Source: an uncultured Halomonas sp.
Lineage (GTDB): Bacteria; Pseudomonadota; Gammaproteobacteria; Pseudomonadales; Halomonadaceae
Length of the DNA: 64,000 nt
Direction of reading: 5' to 3'
Assembly: GCF_947501415.1 (NCBI RefSeq)
Contig: NZ_CANMVL010000004.1
Location: 62,001-126,000, forward strand
Positions 34,137 to 42,451 of the stretch are shown here, one piece after another (the stretch's first letter is position 1; the number at the start of each line of letters is the position of its first letter). The translations under genes and the position numbers were made by a program. The notes beneath the pieces were generated by a model, which was not told the DNA's origin, did no database searches, and saw nothing but the letters and a program-made list of their open reading frames with translations.

Positions 34137-35141
34137 CTATTCGGCAAACTGCTCGGTATCGACCTCGGCTTGTGGCGCTTCGGCATAGCGTGCGCCGGCG
34201 ATACGCGGCGGGGCGAACAGCGCATCCAGGTGCGTTACGTCATCGGCGCTAAGGGTCAGCTCCTCGGCGGCCAGGTTCTCACGCATATGGGTCACGTGGC
34301 GGGTGCCGGGGATGGGCAGGATGTCGTCGCCCTTGGCACGCAGCCAGGCCAGGGCGAGCTGGCCACTGGTGGCTTCCCGCTCGTGGGCCAGGCGCTCGAG
34401 TTCGGACAGCAATTCCAGGTTGCGAGTGAGGTTCTCGATGGTGAAGCGGGGCATGCCGAGGCGTACATCGCCCTCGACCAGGCTCTCCCGTTCGCGGACC
34501 GACCCGGCGAGGAAGCCGCGCCCCAGTGGGCTGAAGGCCACGAACAGGGTATCGGCCTCACGGCACGCCTCGAGTACCGCGATCTCGGGGTTGCGGGTCC
34601 ATAGCGAGTATTCTGTCTGCACCGCTGCAATGGGGTGCTCGGAGCGCGCCCGGCGCAGGGTGGCCGCGGATACCTCGGAGAGGCCAATGGCGCCGATCTT
34701 GCCTTCCTCAACCAGTCGACCCAGTTCGCCCACACTCTCCTCGATGGGCACCCCCTTATCCCAGCGATGCAGGTAGTAGAGGTCGAGATGGTCGGTCTGC
34801 AGGCGCTCGAGGCTCGCCTCGCACTGGCGGCGCAGGGTGGCCGGGCGGCCATCGATCACCTTTCGGCCCAGCTCGGGATCGATGGCCATGCCGCACTTGC
34901 TGGCCAGCAGAATCTCGTCACGCTTGCCGGCGAGCGCCCTGCCCACCAGGCGCTCGTTGGCGGTGGCGCCATACAGGGTGGCGGTGTCGAAGTGGCGATA
35001 GCCCATCTCGAAGGCCTCCTCCAGGGCGCGCCGCCCCTCGGCCTCCGAAAGCGAATGGCCGTAGCCGTGGGAGAGGTTCATGCAGCCCAGGCCGATGGCG
35101 GGGGAGGCGACGGCCTCGAGGCGAGCGATCAGGGGGTTCAT
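34137..35141 (-). CDS. Aldo/keto reductase
   Basis: A 334-aa NADPH-dependent aldo/keto reductase (AKR, YakC/Tas-like). Motifs include GLGCMNLSHGYGHSLSE, YRHFDTATLYGATANERLVGRALAGKRDEILLASKCG (catalytic Asp and Tyr, then Lys), LDLYYLHRWDKGVPIEESVG and IGLSEVSAATLRRA, and C-terminal ILPIPGTRHVTHMRENL for the cofactor. ATG at 34141+1000 (35141) with AGGAG 5 bases upstream. It converges on the OsmC-like gene, with 27 bases between stops. Substrate unknown. Confidence 0.9.
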   Translation of the reverse strand: MNPLIARLEAVASPAIGLGCMNLSHGYGHSLSEAEGRRALEEAFEMGYRHFDTATLYGATANERLVGRALAGKRDEILLASKCGMAIDPELGRKVIDGRPATLRRQCEASLERLQTDHLDLYYLHRWDKGVPIEESVGELGRLVEEGKIGAIGLSEVSAATLRRARSEHPIAAVQTEYSLWTRNPEIAVLEACREADTLFVAFSPLGRGFLAGSVRERESLVEGDVRLGMPRFTIENLTRNLELLSELERLAHEREATSGQLALAWLRAKGDDILPIPGTRHVTHMRENLAAEELTLSADDVTHLDALFAPPRIAGARYAEAPQAEVDTEQFAE

Positions 35142-35443
35142 CACGGCTCCTTCTGGTGTGTTCAGTATGGTGTGTTCAAGGTGACGGGCGATACTGTTCA
35201 GCACGCGGCCAAGCGTCGGGCTCGGCTCTCCTGGCGATGCAGATGAGGGACTCCTAGTGTCATCGCCTGGGTCCCGAGAGTAGCAAGATACGCCATCCTG
35301 TTGGCCGCTCCCTGCTAGCGTATCTCGACACCTGGTTCATATTTCTTGTGCGAACGGCCAGTAGCCTGTGGCGGTTTTTCCCGCTCCTGGCGTGAGGACG
35401 GGTCGGGCCGGCGCCACCTGATCGTTTGACCAGGCGTCGAAAT

Positions 35444-35459
35444 TTGAGCGATCGCTCAA
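35444..35459. promoter_or_regulatory. TetR-type operator copy 1
   Basis: TTGAGCGATCGCTCAA, a perfect 16-bp palindrome, 136 bases upstream of the AhpD-like start. The same element recurs at 35512 and, in front of the tetR gene, at 37212. Confidence 0.8.
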
Positions 35460-35511
35460 GATGCGTTAGGGTAACCAATGAAACACGGCGTAGCCATGCA
35501 TGCGTCTAAAT

Positions 35512-35527
35512 TTGAGCGATCACTCAA
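35512..35527. promoter_or_regulatory. TetR-type operator copy 2
   Basis: TTGAGCGATCACTCAA, one base off a perfect palindrome, 68 bases downstream of copy 1 and 68 bases upstream of the AhpD-like start. The 68-base spacing would allow two dimers to bind separately. Confidence 0.8.
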
Positions 35528-35594
35528 GTGCATGCTGGTCCCGACGACATCTTGTCGGCTTTCCGCTATTTCTCCTGACTCAAGGATTCGCCAA

Positions 35595-36149
35595 ATGACC
35601 GAATTTACCCTTCACGACAAGCAAAGCGCACCAGAAGAGAGCCAGAAGCTTCTCGATAACTCCATACAAGCCTTCGGCATGGTGCCGGGCCTGCACGCCG
35701 TCATGGCGGAGGCGCCCGGCCTGCTCGATGCTTACCAGCAGCTTCATCAGCTGTTTCTGGACAGCAGCTTCAATGACGAAGAAGTGACCGTGGTATGGCA
35801 AACCATCAACGTTGAGCATGCGTGCCACTACTGCGTGCCCGCGCATACCGGCATAGCCAAGAGCATGCGGGTGGACGATGCCATCACGGAGGCCCTGCGC
35901 AACGAAACTCCGCTGCCTACGGCGCGTCTTGAGGCCCTGCGAGACTTCACGCTTGCAGTGGTGCGCGGGCGCGGAAATGTCGACGACAGCGACGTTCAGG
36001 CATTTCTGGAGATGGGCTTCACCAAGCGTCAGATCCTCGAGGTGGTTCTGGCGGTGGCGCAAAAGGTCATGAGCAATTACACCAACCACCTTGCCGATAC
36101 ACCGCTCGACGAACCCTTCAAGAAGTTCGAGTGGCACAAGGTCAGCTGA
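35595..36149 (+). CDS. AhpD-like / carboxymuconolactone decarboxylase-family protein
   Basis: A 184-aa CMD-family protein. The AhpD core EHACHYCVPAHTGIAKSM carries the redox pair C77-x-x-C80 and H84, which in AhpD relay electrons to peroxidase partners or reduce alkyl hydroperoxides. The ATG at 35595 follows AAGGA at 8 bases. Only 14 bases separate it from a thioredoxin gene, a likely electron donor. Two TetR-type operators lie upstream, so it is probably induced by the ligand or oxidant sensed by the regulator at 36564-37166. AhpD proteins are usually near 175 aa. Confidence 0.88.
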   Translation: MTEFTLHDKQSAPEESQKLLDNSIQAFGMVPGLHAVMAEAPGLLDAYQQLHQLFLDSSFNDEEVTVVWQTINVEHACHYCVPAHTGIAKSMRVDDAITEALRNETPLPTARLEALRDFTLAVVRGRGNVDDSDVQAFLEMGFTKRQILEVVLAVAQKVMSNYTNHLADTPLDEPFKKFEWHKVS

Positions 36150-36163
36150 GATAGGGAGACGAC

Positions 36164-36493
36164 GTGAATAATCTGACAGCGGTCGATGAAAGCAGTTACG
36201 TCGATGAGGTCGTGGAAAGCCACAAGCCCGTACTGATCAAGTTCTGGGCGCCGTGGTGTGCTCCCTGCAAGATGCTCGACCCGGTAATCGAATCCATCGC
36301 CGAGGAGCGCAGGGAGACCCTCAAGGTGGTGACCCTCAATGTCGATGAGGCGCCGGTACTGGCTGCCCAGAATGGCGTGCGAGGCCTGCCTACCGTGACC
36401 CTCTACAGGGAAGGGGAAAAGCTCGAGTCACTCAGTGGAGTGCAGCCCAAGGAGAGCCTGGACGCCCTGCTGGATCGCAACATTCAAGGCTAG
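36164..36493 (+). CDS. Thioredoxin-like protein with WCAPC active site
   Basis: A 109-aa thioredoxin. Active site W31-C32-A33-P34-C35 (APWCAPCKMLDPVIE) replaces the usual WCGPC glycine with alanine, which in related proteins shifts redox potential. The cis-Pro motif is RGLPTVTLYREGE. Start is GTG at 36164 with AGGGAG 5 bases upstream. It is co-transcribed with the AhpD-like gene and ends at a strong terminator, forming a two-gene operon. Confidence 0.92.
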   Translation: MNNLTAVDESSYVDEVVESHKPVLIKFWAPWCAPCKMLDPVIESIAEERRETLKVVTLNVDEAPVLAAQNGVRGLPTVTLYREGEKLESLSGVQPKESLDALLDRNIQG

Positions 36494-36517
36494 GCGCCTG
36501 GGTATCGTGAGGTGCTA

Positions 36518-36553
36518 CGTGGCCCGTTGAGGAGAGTTCCTCAACGGGCCACG
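36518..36553. terminator. Bidirectional terminator between thioredoxin and tetR genes
   Basis: A 16-bp perfect stem (36518-36533 with 36538-36553), loop GAGT, between the convergent thioredoxin and tetR genes. No long T run on either side, but the stem is very stable and ends both operons. Confidence 0.75.
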
Positions 36554-36563
36554 CCTTTACCGC

Positions 36564-37166
36564 TCAGTGAGCAGAGGAGCGAAGCGCTTCCAGAGAGGAT
36601 GCCATGTCGTCGGCCAGAGCATGTACGGCTGCACTATCGACATCGCGCTGGGCGAAGGAGCGCAGCCCCATCACCTCGGCCTGTAACCGCCGACCAAGCC
36701 GGGTGGGGTCGAGCTCCTTGTCCAGCTCTCCTGCCTGCTGGGCCTTCGCGAAGCTGTCGATAAAGCGCCTCTCCATCGTCGTCAGTAGCGCCTCTGCCTT
36801 CTCCCGGGCGTCCTGCTCCCGCTCCCCCAGTTCCAGCAGGCTCTTGACCAGCATGCAGGCACGGCTGGGTACCGCTTGATCGCGTAGTCCGCCAAACTGG
36901 CGCAAATAGGCAGCCAGTCCGGCTAGCGGTGACTCGTGAGTCGCCAGGGTGCGCTCAAGCTCAACCAGCGCCAGGTGGGCATAGCGCTCCAGCGCCTCCT
37001 GGAATAGCTGACCCTTGCTGCCGAAAGTGGCATAGATGCTCCCCGGGTGCATCCCCAGCGCCCGCTCGAGATCCTTGAGTGAGGTGTCATGAAACCCCTT
37101 GTGCCAAAATAGTTGCAGGGCACGTTCCAGAGACTCTTGTCGGTTATGTTGTGTAACTCGGGACAT
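36564..37166 (-). CDS. TetR-family repressor of the AhpD-like/thioredoxin operon
   Basis: A 200-aa TetR regulator. The HTH is in residues about 10-55 (SLERALQLFWHKGFHDTSLKDLERALGMHPGSIYATFGSKGQLF), followed by a helical ligand domain with a Cys (SRACMLVKSLLELGE). It converges on its putative target operon. A 16-bp operator 46 bases upstream of its own start (37212-37227) is the same as the two upstream of the AhpD-like gene, so it probably represses itself and the operon. The inducer is unknown; an oxidant or electrophile that is removed by the AhpD-like/thioredoxin pair is a simple hypothesis. Confidence 0.9.
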   Translation of the reverse strand: MSRVTQHNRQESLERALQLFWHKGFHDTSLKDLERALGMHPGSIYATFGSKGQLFQEALERYAHLALVELERTLATHESPLAGLAAYLRQFGGLRDQAVPSRACMLVKSLLELGEREQDAREKAEALLTTMERRFIDSFAKAQQAGELDKELDPTRLGRRLQAEVMGLRSFAQRDVDSAAVHALADDMASSLEALRSSAH

Positions 37167-37638
37167 GATGCCGGTCCATGATTTCAGCGCTTCACCCCTT
37201 GAGGATAAAGCTTGAGTGATCGCTCAATGCTATCCTTTCGGCCCTGCCAACGTCCAGCCGTCGCCATTCGGCGCTGGCCGCCAATGAAAGCAGAAAAGTG
37301 CCTCCTTCATGGCTGATTAAGCGGCTTGTCACGATGCTCGATCGCACCGATTTCGTCTCGAGGAGTGATGAAGGCAAGGCGTTTTCTATGCATTGGCCGC
37401 TTCCATCCATTGGCTGCGACCAAAAGGAGATGATGTGGCCCGCATCCTCTTCCCGCTCGCAATCGCTATCCGGTGGCCCCCATGGGCCGTGTCCTCCCTG
37501 TGCAAGCCTGACTCGTCTGCCGGGACGCACCTGCCCAGTTGGGCGAACGTCGCGATTTCCTATCACCGAGCATGTGGTAGGTTGGCCGGTGATGCGCCCC
37601 TATCGGCGCCACCTTCCAAGGATCACGGAGCGCCAGGC
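37167..37638. other. Intergenic region between tetR and MFS gene
   Basis: About 470 bases. It holds the tetR operator at 37212-37227. Longer reading frames on both strands lack a credible ribosome site and resemble no family I know, so I do not call a gene here. Confidence 0.5.
37212..37227. promoter_or_regulatory. TetR-type operator copy 3, upstream of tetR
   Basis: TTGAGTGATCGCTCAA, one base from a perfect palindrome and one or two bases from the copies at 35444 and 35512. It lies 46 bases before the tetR start, which indicates autoregulation. Confidence 0.8.
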
Positions 37639-38853
37639 ATGGCCAAGCCCTTTCTACTCTTACCGCGCTACCGCGTGCTGCTGGCCGGGCTGTTCAGCCA
37701 GCTGCTGTGTGTGGGCGTGGCGCGTTTCGCCTATACCCCGCTGCTACCGGTGATGCAGCAGCAGACCTGGCTGAGCGACGCTCAGGGGGGCTGGCTGGCC
37801 GCCCTCAACTACGCCGGCTATATGCTCGGGGCACTGACAGCGGCCTCCATCAGCAGCATCCGGCTCAAGGATACGCTCTACCGCCTCACCCTGGTGCTGG
37901 CGCTGCTCTCCACCGCCGGCATGGCGCTGGCCGACAGCTTCTGGCTATGGGCGACGATGCGCCTGGTGGCCGGCTTCTCCAGCAGCGGCGCCATGCTGCT
38001 CGCCTCGGGGCTGATCCTGCACTGGTTGATCAGCCACCGGCAGCGCGGTGAGCTTGGTATTCACTTCGCCGGGGTTGGCCTGGGCATGCTGCTGGCGGCC
38101 CTGGCGGTCGAGCTGATGCTGCGGCTCTCGTTCGACTGGCAGGCCCAGTGGTGGGGCTTCGCCGCCCTGGCCGTGGGGCTGCTGATTCCCGCCTGGTGCT
38201 GGCTGCCGAGACCCGCGAAGCCGGCACCGGGTAGCGGGGGAGAGCAGCGCCGGGCCCAGCCCCCCAGCCGTACCTTCATGCGACTGATGCTGGCCGCCTA
38301 CTTCTGTGCCGGTTACGGCTATGTGATCAGCGCGACCTTTATCGTTGCCATCGTCGAGCGCGAGCCGCTGCTGGCCGGGGCCGGCAACTGGACCTTCGCC
38401 CTGGTGGGCCTGGCGGCGGCGCCTGCGGTAATGCTGTGGGATCTGATCGCGCGTTGGGTCGGCTATCTCGGCGCGCTGATCGCCGCCATGGGCCTGCAGG
38501 TGGTGGGGATCGTGCTGCCGGCGGTGACCGACAGTCTGGCGGGGGTGCTGACGAGCGCGCTGCTCTACGGCGGCACCTTTCTGGGCTGTGTCAGCCTGGT
38601 GCTGACCATGGCCGGCCGGCTCTACCCCCAGAGCCCAGCGCGCATGATGGGGCGCATGACACTGGCCTATGGCGCCGCCCAGATCATCGCCCCGGCGCTG
38701 ACCGGCATGCTGGCCGAGGCCACCGGCCACTACGATATCGGGCTGTGGCTGGCGGGTGGCTTCGTGGCGCTGGGTGCCGTGCTGCTGAGCTGGCTGCGCG
38801 GGGTGGACCAGACCGCCCAACGGTTGGATGCGGAGGCCAAGGCGGTGGCCTAG
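37639..38853 (+). CDS. YbfB/YjiJ-family MFS transporter
   Basis: A 404-aa major-facilitator protein with about twelve hydrophobic helices and the YbfB/YjiJ (DUF1228) N-terminus (LLPRYRVLLAGLFSQLLCVGVARFAYTPLLPVMQQQTWLSDAQGGWLAALNYAGYMLG). The ATG at 37639 has GGAG 8 bases upstream. Solute unknown: members of this family are generally putative exporters. It converges on the Mop gene with 25 bases between stops. Confidence 0.85.
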   Translation: MAKPFLLLPRYRVLLAGLFSQLLCVGVARFAYTPLLPVMQQQTWLSDAQGGWLAALNYAGYMLGALTAASISSIRLKDTLYRLTLVLALLSTAGMALADSFWLWATMRLVAGFSSSGAMLLASGLILHWLISHRQRGELGIHFAGVGLGMLLAALAVELMLRLSFDWQAQWWGFAALAVGLLIPAWCWLPRPAKPAPGSGGEQRRAQPPSRTFMRLMLAAYFCAGYGYVISATFIVAIVEREPLLAGAGNWTFALVGLAAAPAVMLWDLIARWVGYLGALIAAMGLQVVGIVLPAVTDSLAGVLTSALLYGGTFLGCVSLVLTMAGRLYPQSPARMMGRMTLAYGAAQIIAPALTGMLAEATGHYDIGLWLAGGFVALGAVLLSWLRGVDQTAQRLDAEAKAVA

Positions 38854-38878
38854 TGCACCGTTGGGCGATTCGCTTACC

Positions 38879-39091
38879 TCACTCGTCGATGCCGAGCATC
38901 ACATCCGAGGCCTTGATGACCACCTGAACCTCGCTGCCCACGGCGATGCTGAGCTCCTCGATGGCGTCGCTGGTGATCATCGACTTGATGGTGTTGCCGC
39001 CGCCGATATCGACGCGGACCTGGCTGTTGACCGGGCCTTCCTTCACTTCCAGCACGGTGCCCTTGATCACGTTGCGTGCGCTGATCTTCAT
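38879..39091 (-). CDS. Mop-type molybdate-binding (TOBE) protein
   Basis: A 70-aa single-domain molbindin: MKISARNVIKGTVLEVKEGPVNSQVRVDIGG and GSEVQVVIKASDVMLGI are the two classical TOBE/Mop motifs. Such proteins assemble into hexamers that store molybdate or related oxyanions. The adjacent upstream gene is a sulfate/molybdate transporter, consistent with molybdate homeostasis. 26 bases separate the two. Confidence 0.92.
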   Translation of the reverse strand: MKISARNVIKGTVLEVKEGPVNSQVRVDIGGGNTIKSMITSDAIEELSIAVGSEVQVVIKASDVMLGIDE

Positions 39092-39117
39092 CCTTGAGTC
39101 TCCTCGAGAGTGGTGAG

Positions 39118-40275
39118 TCAGGGGCAGTGGCCCCTGTCAGGCGGCGTGCCCTCGGCGCGCCTGCGCACAAGATGCCGGCGCAGTCGCTCGCTGGCAAGTC
39201 CTACCCCCAGGCCGACCAGTGCGCTACCAAACAGGGTTGCCACGGCGGTGACGGCGATCACCGGCCGACAGTCGGGGCGAGCGTCAAACAGCCGCTTGCT
39301 CAATGCCAGCTCGAGCCCGGCAAAGGCCAGCAGGGCGCCAACCAACGGCGTGGGAATCGCCACCAGCCAGCCGATCACGGCGTCCCCGTGCAGCGCGGCC
39401 GCAGTGCAGGCGATTGCCATGGTCAGCGGAGCGATCAGGCTGCGGGCGCCGAAGCGATAGTGGGCGGCCATGCCACCGGCGCCGTGACACATCGGCATGG
39501 CGCCCAGCGGCGTCAGCACCAGGTTGAGCAGCCCGCTGGAGGCCGCCAGGCGACGTTCGCTGATGCGCGGCGCCGCGGTCGGAAACAGCGAGCGCGAGAC
39601 GGCGGTGGCCACCACCACGGCATTGAGCAGTGTCAGCGGCAGCTGGGCCAGGAGCCCGCCCGCCACCGATGAAAGCGAGATGCCTTCGCCCGCCGGCGTC
39701 GAATGCCCCGCCTCGAGCAGCATATCGGCCGGCATCAGCCAGATGGCGATGATGACCACGAACAGTGCCCAGGGGCCCCGCGGCCAACGCCAGGACAGGC
39801 TTAGGGCGGCCACGGCCGGCAATGCCAGCCACCAGCCTGCGGCCATCATCTCGAACGCGAGTGCCATCAGCATCAACCCCAGGCCGGCATGCAGGCCGAC
39901 CGTCACGGACTGGGGCAGCGCCCGGGCCGCACGGCCAAGATAGGGAGTGGCGGCCAGCACCAGCAGTACCAGACCAAGCGTGGCGCCGGCCAGGGCCGTT
40001 TCACCGGCGGTGAGGCCGCCGACGAGGATCATTGTCCCCAGCGCCTTCATCGGCTGCACGGCGATGGGCGCGCGGTAGAGCAGAGCCACCAGCAGATAGC
40101 CGATGGCGAGGCCGACAAACACCGGCCGCGGCGACAGCACGCCCAGGGCAGTCGCGCCGATCACATAGGGCAGCAGCGTGCCCAGGTCGCCGAAGGCGCC
40201 GGAAATATCGCCGCTCAGTGCCGCCAGGGCCTGCCGGCGAGGTCGCCATGGGGTAAAGGAAGACATACCCTCCAC
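39118..40275 (-). CDS. Putative sulfate/molybdate transporter (MOT1-like)
   Basis: A 385-aa membrane protein with about ten helices, and MOT1 motifs AFGDLGTLLPYVIGA (N-terminus), PIAVQPMKALGTMILVGG and GAMPMCHGAGGMAAHYRFGARS. Such proteins belong to the SulP-related sulfate/molybdate transport group. Start at GTG 40275 has AAGG 8 bases upstream; an ATG at 40266 is a possible alternative. Upstream of the Mop gene on the same strand, forming a two-gene molybdate unit. Confidence 0.85.
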   Translation of the reverse strand: MEGMSSFTPWRPRRQALAALSGDISGAFGDLGTLLPYVIGATALGVLSPRPVFVGLAIGYLLVALLYRAPIAVQPMKALGTMILVGGLTAGETALAGATLGLVLLVLAATPYLGRAARALPQSVTVGLHAGLGLMLMALAFEMMAAGWWLALPAVAALSLSWRWPRGPWALFVVIIAIWLMPADMLLEAGHSTPAGEGISLSSVAGGLLAQLPLTLLNAVVVATAVSRSLFPTAAPRISERRLAASSGLLNLVLTPLGAMPMCHGAGGMAAHYRFGARSLIAPLTMAIACTAAALHGDAVIGWLVAIPTPLVGALLAFAGLELALSKRLFDARPDCRPVIAVTAVATLFGSALVGLGVGLASERLRRHLVRRRAEGTPPDRGHCP

Positions 40276-40376
40276 TGTAGCGCCTTGGCGCAGGAACAGA
40301 ACTCAGGCGGCCTGTTCGCTACCGCCGCCGTCATATCAGTTGCCACAGCAATCACCACCCCAGGAGTGACCCGACC

Positions 40377-40718
40377 ATGGCTGAACGCGTGATCCTGACC
40401 ACCTCATCGCACCTCGAGGGTTACCGAGTCACCGAGCATATCGACATCGTCTCCGCCGAATGCGTGTTCGGCATGAACGTTCTCAAGGACATGTTCGCCG
40501 GCTTCCGCGACTTCTTCGGCGGGCGAAACAAGTCGTCCCAGAACGCGCTGCGCGATGCCAGAAAGACCTGCCTAGACGAGCTGCGAAAGGAGGCGGAATC
40601 CGTGGGCGCCAATGCGGTCATCGGCATCGACCTCGATTACAGCGAGATCTCCGGCGGCGGCAAGTCGATGCTGTTTTTGGTGGCGACCGGCACCGCGGTG
40701 AAGGTCGCTAGGGGGTGA
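40377..40718 (+). CDS. YbjQ-family (UPF0145) protein
   Basis: A 113-aa cytosolic protein of the YbjQ/UPF0145 heavy-metal-binding-like family: [31 protein letters not shown], then [20 protein letters not shown]. Members form pentamers and their function is not firmly known. ATG at 40377 with AGGAG 9 bases upstream. It is the only gene on the plus strand between two minus-strand genes. Confidence 0.88.
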   Translation: MAERVILTTSSHLEGYRVTEHIDIVSAECVFGMNVLKDMFAGFRDFFGGRNKSSQNALRDARKTCLDELRKEAESVGANAVIGIDLDYSEISGGGKSMLFLVATGTAVKVARG

Positions 40719-40785
40719 GGTTGTCTGTCACCTTACAGACACTGCAAGACCCTGTATCCGGGCTATGGGTTCAGGTTAACAACTG

Positions 40786-41100
40786 CTAGCTGCCCGGCGG
40801 CATCACCACCCACTCTGGCTCCTCGAACTCGCCGATCACGCGGATCTCGCAGTAGGGTGCGGCGCTCTTGATGATCTCCTTCACCTTGGGCGCAGGCTGG
40901 GCCTCCATGGCGTCGCGGCTGGCCTTGCTGTCCCAGTGGGCGATGGCGATCAGGGTCTTGGGGTCGCCGATCTTGCGATGCAGCTCGGTGCCCCGGGCGC
41001 CGGGGGCCTGCTGGATCAGTTCGCTGGCGCGCACCCAGGCGTCGGCATACTCCTCTGCGGTGTGGCCGTCGCGGATCGTCACTTCGAAGAGGTATTTCAT
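40786..41100 (-). CDS. Antibiotic biosynthesis monooxygenase-like (ABM fold) protein
   Basis: A 104-aa small protein with the dimeric alpha/beta-barrel (ABM-like) pattern: MKYLFEVTIRDGHTAEEYADAWVRASELIQQAPGARGTELHRKIGDPKTLIAIAHWDSKASRDAM. It is a small-molecule-handling fold; the function is unassigned. Start at 41100 with GGGAGGAGAC upstream. It runs away from the neighbouring DUF2235 hydrolase gene. Confidence 0.7.
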   Translation of the reverse strand: MKYLFEVTIRDGHTAEEYADAWVRASELIQQAPGARGTELHRKIGDPKTLIAIAHWDSKASRDAMEAQPAPKVKEIIKSAAPYCEIRVIGEFEEPEWVVMPPGS

Positions 41101-41225
41101 GGTGTCTCCTCCCGGCGGGTGGCGTGTCGGTCTACCTTGAGGGTATCCAATGATGCAAGGTTTGCCCGGGCTTGAGCCGCCGCCGATGGGGCGGGCGGCC
41201 GAGGGCAGGGCATCAGGGAGCGGCC

Positions 41226-42320
41226 ATGTCTCACCCTTCTCAGCGTTTGATCCTGTTGTTCGACGGTACCTGGAACGATCCTCAGGACCGAACCAATGTC
41301 TATCGGCTGGCGGGGGATATCCACGACCTCGATGCTCACGGCGTACGCCAGCGCTTCTTCTACGAGCCGGGGGTCGGTACCCGGCAGTGGGAGCGCCTGG
41401 TCGGCGGGGCCTTCGGAGTGGGGCTGAGCCGTAACCTGCAGCATGGTTATGACTGGTTGGTGCGCCATTACGTGGAGGGCTCGGAGGTCTTTATCTTTGG
41501 CTTCAGCCGCGGGGCCTATACGGCCCGCAGCCTGGTGGGCATGATCCGCAAGTGCGGCTTGCTGCGGGTCTCCACGCCGGCCCTGGTCAAGCAGGCGGAG
41601 TCGCTCTATCGCAACAAGCGCATCGCCCCCGATGCGGCGCCCTGTAGTGACTTTCGCCGCCACTACAGCCGCGAGATCAGGGTCGACTTCATCGGCGTCT
41701 GGGAAACCGTGGGGGCCCTGGGGATCCCCGGCACCCAGCTTTCCGAACATGGCCGCTTCTCCTGGCATGATACCGAGCTCTCCTCCATCGTGCGGCGAGC
41801 CTATCAGGCGCTCGCACTGGATGAGCATCGCGCGGCCTACGATGCGGCCCTGTGGTCGCACCCCAGCGGCAAGTTGAAGGCCAGCCAGCGTGAGGTGGAG
41901 CAGCGCTGGTTTGTCGGTGCGCACGCCAATGTGGGAGGGGGATACGAGATGCCCGACGGCGGCGTCGACCCGCTGGCCGACCTGGCCTATGCGTGGCTGT
42001 GCCGCCAGGCTCATGAGGCGGGGCTGGCGGTGGATCTGTCGGAGGCGGCGGAAGTGGCGCACCGCGGCGAGATACGGGACTCCCATGCCGAGTTCTTGAA
42101 GGGGCTCTATCGCTGGTACCGCTCGCTGCGCGATCGTGATGGCAGCGGTCGTCACTTTCGGCACTATGGCCGGGACTCGCAAGGACTGCCCGCCGTGGGC
42201 GTCAGCGTGGATCCCTCGGTGTGGCGGCGCTGGCAGGAGAATTCGAATTACCGGCCGCCCACCCTGGTACGGGCCGGCTGCACACCGCCGACATCTGCTC
42301 CTCCCCCTGCGGAGGAGTGA
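41226..42320 (+). CDS. DUF2235 alpha/beta hydrolase (Tle1-like fold)
   Basis: A 364-aa DUF2235 protein. N-terminal LILLFDGTWNDPQDRTNVYRLAGDI, nucleophile S94 in GFSRG (FIFGFSRGAYTARSLVGMI), H233 in GAHANVGGGY, and the acidic triad position in GVWETVGALG has E160 where most members have Asp. DUF2235 includes type VI secretion phospholipase effectors (Tle1), but no VgrG or immunity gene is near, so a housekeeping esterase is equally likely. Start at 41226 with GGGAG 6 bases upstream. Confidence 0.85.
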   Translation: MSHPSQRLILLFDGTWNDPQDRTNVYRLAGDIHDLDAHGVRQRFFYEPGVGTRQWERLVGGAFGVGLSRNLQHGYDWLVRHYVEGSEVFIFGFSRGAYTARSLVGMIRKCGLLRVSTPALVKQAESLYRNKRIAPDAAPCSDFRRHYSREIRVDFIGVWETVGALGIPGTQLSEHGRFSWHDTELSSIVRRAYQALALDEHRAAYDAALWSHPSGKLKASQREVEQRWFVGAHANVGGGYEMPDGGVDPLADLAYAWLCRQAHEAGLAVDLSEAAEVAHRGEIRDSHAEFLKGLYRWYRSLRDRDGSGRHFRHYGRDSQGLPAVGVSVDPSVWRRWQENSNYRPPTLVRAGCTPPTSAPPPAEE

Positions 42321-42451
42321 CATGGCCTGGGTTGAAGCGTCAGCATTGCCGCTCACCATCGGAAAGGATGCCCTGCATGTTTGAGCTCCCCCTGTTGATC
42401 GCCATCGCCGCCCTGATCGGGGCGGCGCTTCGTTGCAGAGTGGCCGATGCT

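Larger units (their letters stand above)
35142..35594. other. Intergenic region with two TetR operators
   Basis: About 450 bases between the aldo/keto reductase and the AhpD-like gene. It holds the two copies of the 16-bp palindrome at 35444 and 35512. A longer in-frame reading of the AhpD-like gene from 35478 runs through the second operator and lacks a good ribosome site. Nothing else is supported. Confidence 0.6.

Noticed and set aside
37192-37566. 124-codon minus-strand frame between tetR and the MFS gene
   Set aside because: It runs through the tetR operator, has no ribosome site and no family resemblance.
41226-42320. DUF2235 protein as a type VI secretion toxin (Tle1)
   Set aside because: No VgrG, PAAR, immunity or chaperone gene is adjacent, so effector status cannot be supported.
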